A stretch of DNA of 6,698 bases, taken from the NCBI GenBank assembly GCA_018710805.1, contig DVJG01000176.1, positions 1 through 6,698 of the forward strand, in the 5' to 3' direction. Below the pieces are notes generated by a model. The model was given only the letters and a program-made list of their open reading frames with translations. It made no database searches and was not told the DNA's origin. This document shows, in pieces, positions 5,214 through 6,698 of this stretch; position 1 is the first letter of the stretch, and the number at the start of each line of letters is the position of its first letter. The stretch comes from Candidatus Faecousia faecipullorum (GTDB taxonomy: Bacteria; Bacillota; Clostridia; Oscillospirales; Oscillospiraceae). The position numbers and the translations under genes are program-made.

Positions 5214-6698
5214 TTACTTCATGGCCTCCAGCGCCAGGGCGTTCTGGGTTTTATAGAGCTGGGCGTAGATGCCGTCGGTTTTCAGAAGCTCCTCGTGGGT
5301 ACCGCATTCGGTGATTTTGCCGTCGGCAATGGACACAATGCGGTGGGCGTTTCGGATGGTGGAAAGCCGATGGGCAATAATGAGGGTGGTTCTGCCCTTT
5401 GCCAGTGCATCGAAGGCCCGCTGAATTTTGGCTTCGGTCACGGAGTCCAGAGCGGAGGTGGCCTCGTCCAAAATAAGGATGGGCGGATTTTTCAGGAAAA
5501 TGCGGGCAATGGCAATGCGCTGCTTCTGACCGCCGGAGAGAAGGGTGCCCCGCTCGCCCACATACGTCTCCAGTCCATCAGGCATGGCCAGGATATCCTC
5601 GTAAATTTCCGCCTTTTTTGCTGCCTCGATGACCTCCTCCCGGGTGGCTCCGGGCTTGCCATAGCGGATGTTCTCGAAAATCGTGTCGGCAAAGAGGAAC
5701 ACATCCTGCTGGACAATGCCCAGGTTTTTGTGGATGCTCTTCTGGGTCACGTCCCGGATGTCCTGGCCGTCGATGGAAATGGCGCCATCCGTCACGTCGT
5801 AGAACCGGGGAATCAGCTGGCAGAGGGTGGACTTGCCGCCGCCGGAGGGGCCTACAATGGCCACCGTCTCCCCCGGGGCGATGTGCAGGCTCACGTCGTG
5901 GAGCACCGCCAAATCCCCGTCGTAGGCAAAGCTCACATGGTCAACGTCAATTTCGCCTCTGACGTTCTGGAGATCCTTGGCATTCTCCCGGTCCTGCACC
6001 GTGGGCTCCTTTCTCAAAATATCCACACAGCGGTTGAGGCCTGCCAAACCGTTGGCAAAGGTCTCGGAGAAGGAGCTGATTTTACGCATGGGATTAACGA
6101 AGGAGGTGATATACAGGCTGAAGGTCAGAAGGTCCCGGTAGTCCATATTTCCTTCCATGACAAAGTAGCCGCCGAAGCCAATGACAATAACGTTCAGGGC
6201 ACAGAGGAAGAACTCCACGGAACTATGGAACATTCCCATGGCCTTATGGAACTCCCGCTTGGAGGTCTTATAAATTTCGTTGGCAGCGTCAAATCGGCCG
6301 CACTCCACGTCCTCGTTGGCAAAGGCCTTGGCGGTCCGGACACCGGAGAAGCTGCTTTCGATCTCCTGATTGATGTGTCCTGTCTTTTCTTTGGCAGCCC
6401 TTGAAGCACGGCTCATACGGGCGCGCATGAGAAAAACCACCATCAAAAACACGGGAATGGTCAGCGCCACCACCACCGCCAGCTGCCAGCGGATGGAAGC
6501 CATAACCACTAAGGCGCCGCAGATGGTGAGGATGGATGTCAGCAGGTCCTCAGGGCCGTGGTGGGCAAGCTCCGTCAGCTCGAAGAGGTCCATGGTAAGC
6601 CGGGACATAAGCTGGCCCGTGCGGTTCTGGTCGTAGAAGTCAAAACTCAGCTCCTGCATATGGTGGAAGAGGTCCCGCCGGATGTCCGCCTCCACCCG
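5214..6698 (-). CDS. ABC exporter half-transporter (fused membrane and ATPase domains), 5' end cut off
   Basis: This is a homo- or heterodimeric ATP-driven exporter of the MsbA/BmrA/multidrug type. The frame runs open into the window edge. The GTG at 6695-6693 is an internal valine (frame reads R-V-E-A-D-I-R-R-D-L), so the true start lies outside. About 85-90 residues, covering the first membrane helix and part of the second, are missing compared with the usual 570-590. Numbered from that valine, the membrane domain runs to about 220, with hydrophobic stretches near 51-90 and 160-200. The ATPase domain shows Tyr258 (A-loop), Walker A GPSGGGKST (282-290), Q-loop Gln330, signature LSGGQ (386-390), Walker B ILILDE with catalytic Glu411, D-loop SALD and switch His442. 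All ATPase residues are intact, so it is probably an active site, not a degenerate one. The substrate cannot be told; a lipid or drug is typical. The gene converges on cls. Confidence 0.94.
   Translation of the reverse strand, partial: RVEADIRRDLFHHMQELSFDFYDQNRTGQLMSRLTMDLFELTELAHHGPEDLLTSILTICGALVVMASIRWQLAVVVALTIPVFLMVVFLMRARMSRASRAAKEKTGHINQEIESSFSGVRTAKAFANEDVECGRFDAANEIYKTSKREFHKAMGMFHSSVEFFLCALNVIVIGFGGYFVMEGNMDYRDLLTFSLYITSFVNPMRKISSFSETFANGLAGLNRCVDILRKEPTVQDRENAKDLQNVRGEIDVDHVSFAYDGDLAVLHDVSLHIAPGETVAIVGPSGGGKSTLCQLIPRFYDVTDGAISIDGQDIRDVTQKSIHKNLGIVQQDVFLFADTIFENIRYGKPGATREEVIEAAKKAEIYEDILAMPDGLETYVGERGTLLSGGQKQRIAIARIFLKNPPILILDEATSALDSVTEAKIQRAFDALAKGRTTLIIAHRLSTIRNAHRIVSIADGKITECGTHEELLKTDGIYAQLYKTQNALALEAMK

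Noticed and set aside
5295..6404. 369-aa plus-strand frame opposite the ABC transporter
   Set aside because: The opposite strand encodes all ABC ATPase motifs in order. This frame is a glycine/valine/histidine-rich mirror of it with no own motifs, and it lies downstream of a strong terminator.
6693..6695. GTG as the start codon of the ABC transporter
   Set aside because: The frame continues without a stop to the window edge, and the membrane domain would lack its first helices. The GTG is an internal valine codon.

Overview
The window looks like chromosomal DNA from a moderately GC-rich Firmicute, most likely a gut-type clostridium (Oscillospiraceae/Ruminococcaceae-like). This is inferred from protein flavour, strong AGGAGG ribosome binding sites, sigma-A type promoters with exact 17-nt spacers, and a C-X7-C-X2-C-X5-C iron-sulfur loop in MutY. 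The lineage is an inference; no 16S or other marker is present.

Layout, left to right. Bases 1-139 hold no convincing gene but carry a degenerate 22-24-nt repeat (four copies of a CTGGCCSG core) that resembles the sub-terminal repeats of an IS21-like insertion sequence end. Next is a two-gene plus-strand unit with its own promoter: mutY (adenine DNA glycosylase, TTG start) overlapping by 8 nt a PHP-family phosphoesterase of the histidinol-phosphatase HisJ/HisK type. A second promoter at 2034-2062 drives a membrane polyprenyl-phosphate sugar-phosphotransferase and, 59 nt further on, a cardiolipin synthase. The 59-nt gap can fold into two mutually exclusive hairpins, one of which covers the cardiolipin synthase ribosome binding site. 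This unit ends in a strong intrinsic terminator.

An ABC exporter half-transporter gene converges from the minus strand. It is cut by the right edge of the window and ends at its own hairpin terminator, so two terminators stand back to back between the convergent genes.

Functionally the first unit concerns repair of 8-oxoguanine:adenine mispairs plus a small-molecule phosphatase. The second concerns membrane and envelope lipids: loading a sugar phosphate on a lipid carrier, and making cardiolipin. The ABC protein is a lipid/drug-exporter type ATPase. Everything recognisable belongs to known families. The points most worth a second look are the repeat block at the left edge and the RNA structures in the leaders of the sugar transferase and cardiolipin synthase genes. 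I see no CRISPR array, tRNA, rRNA or clearly novel defence system.
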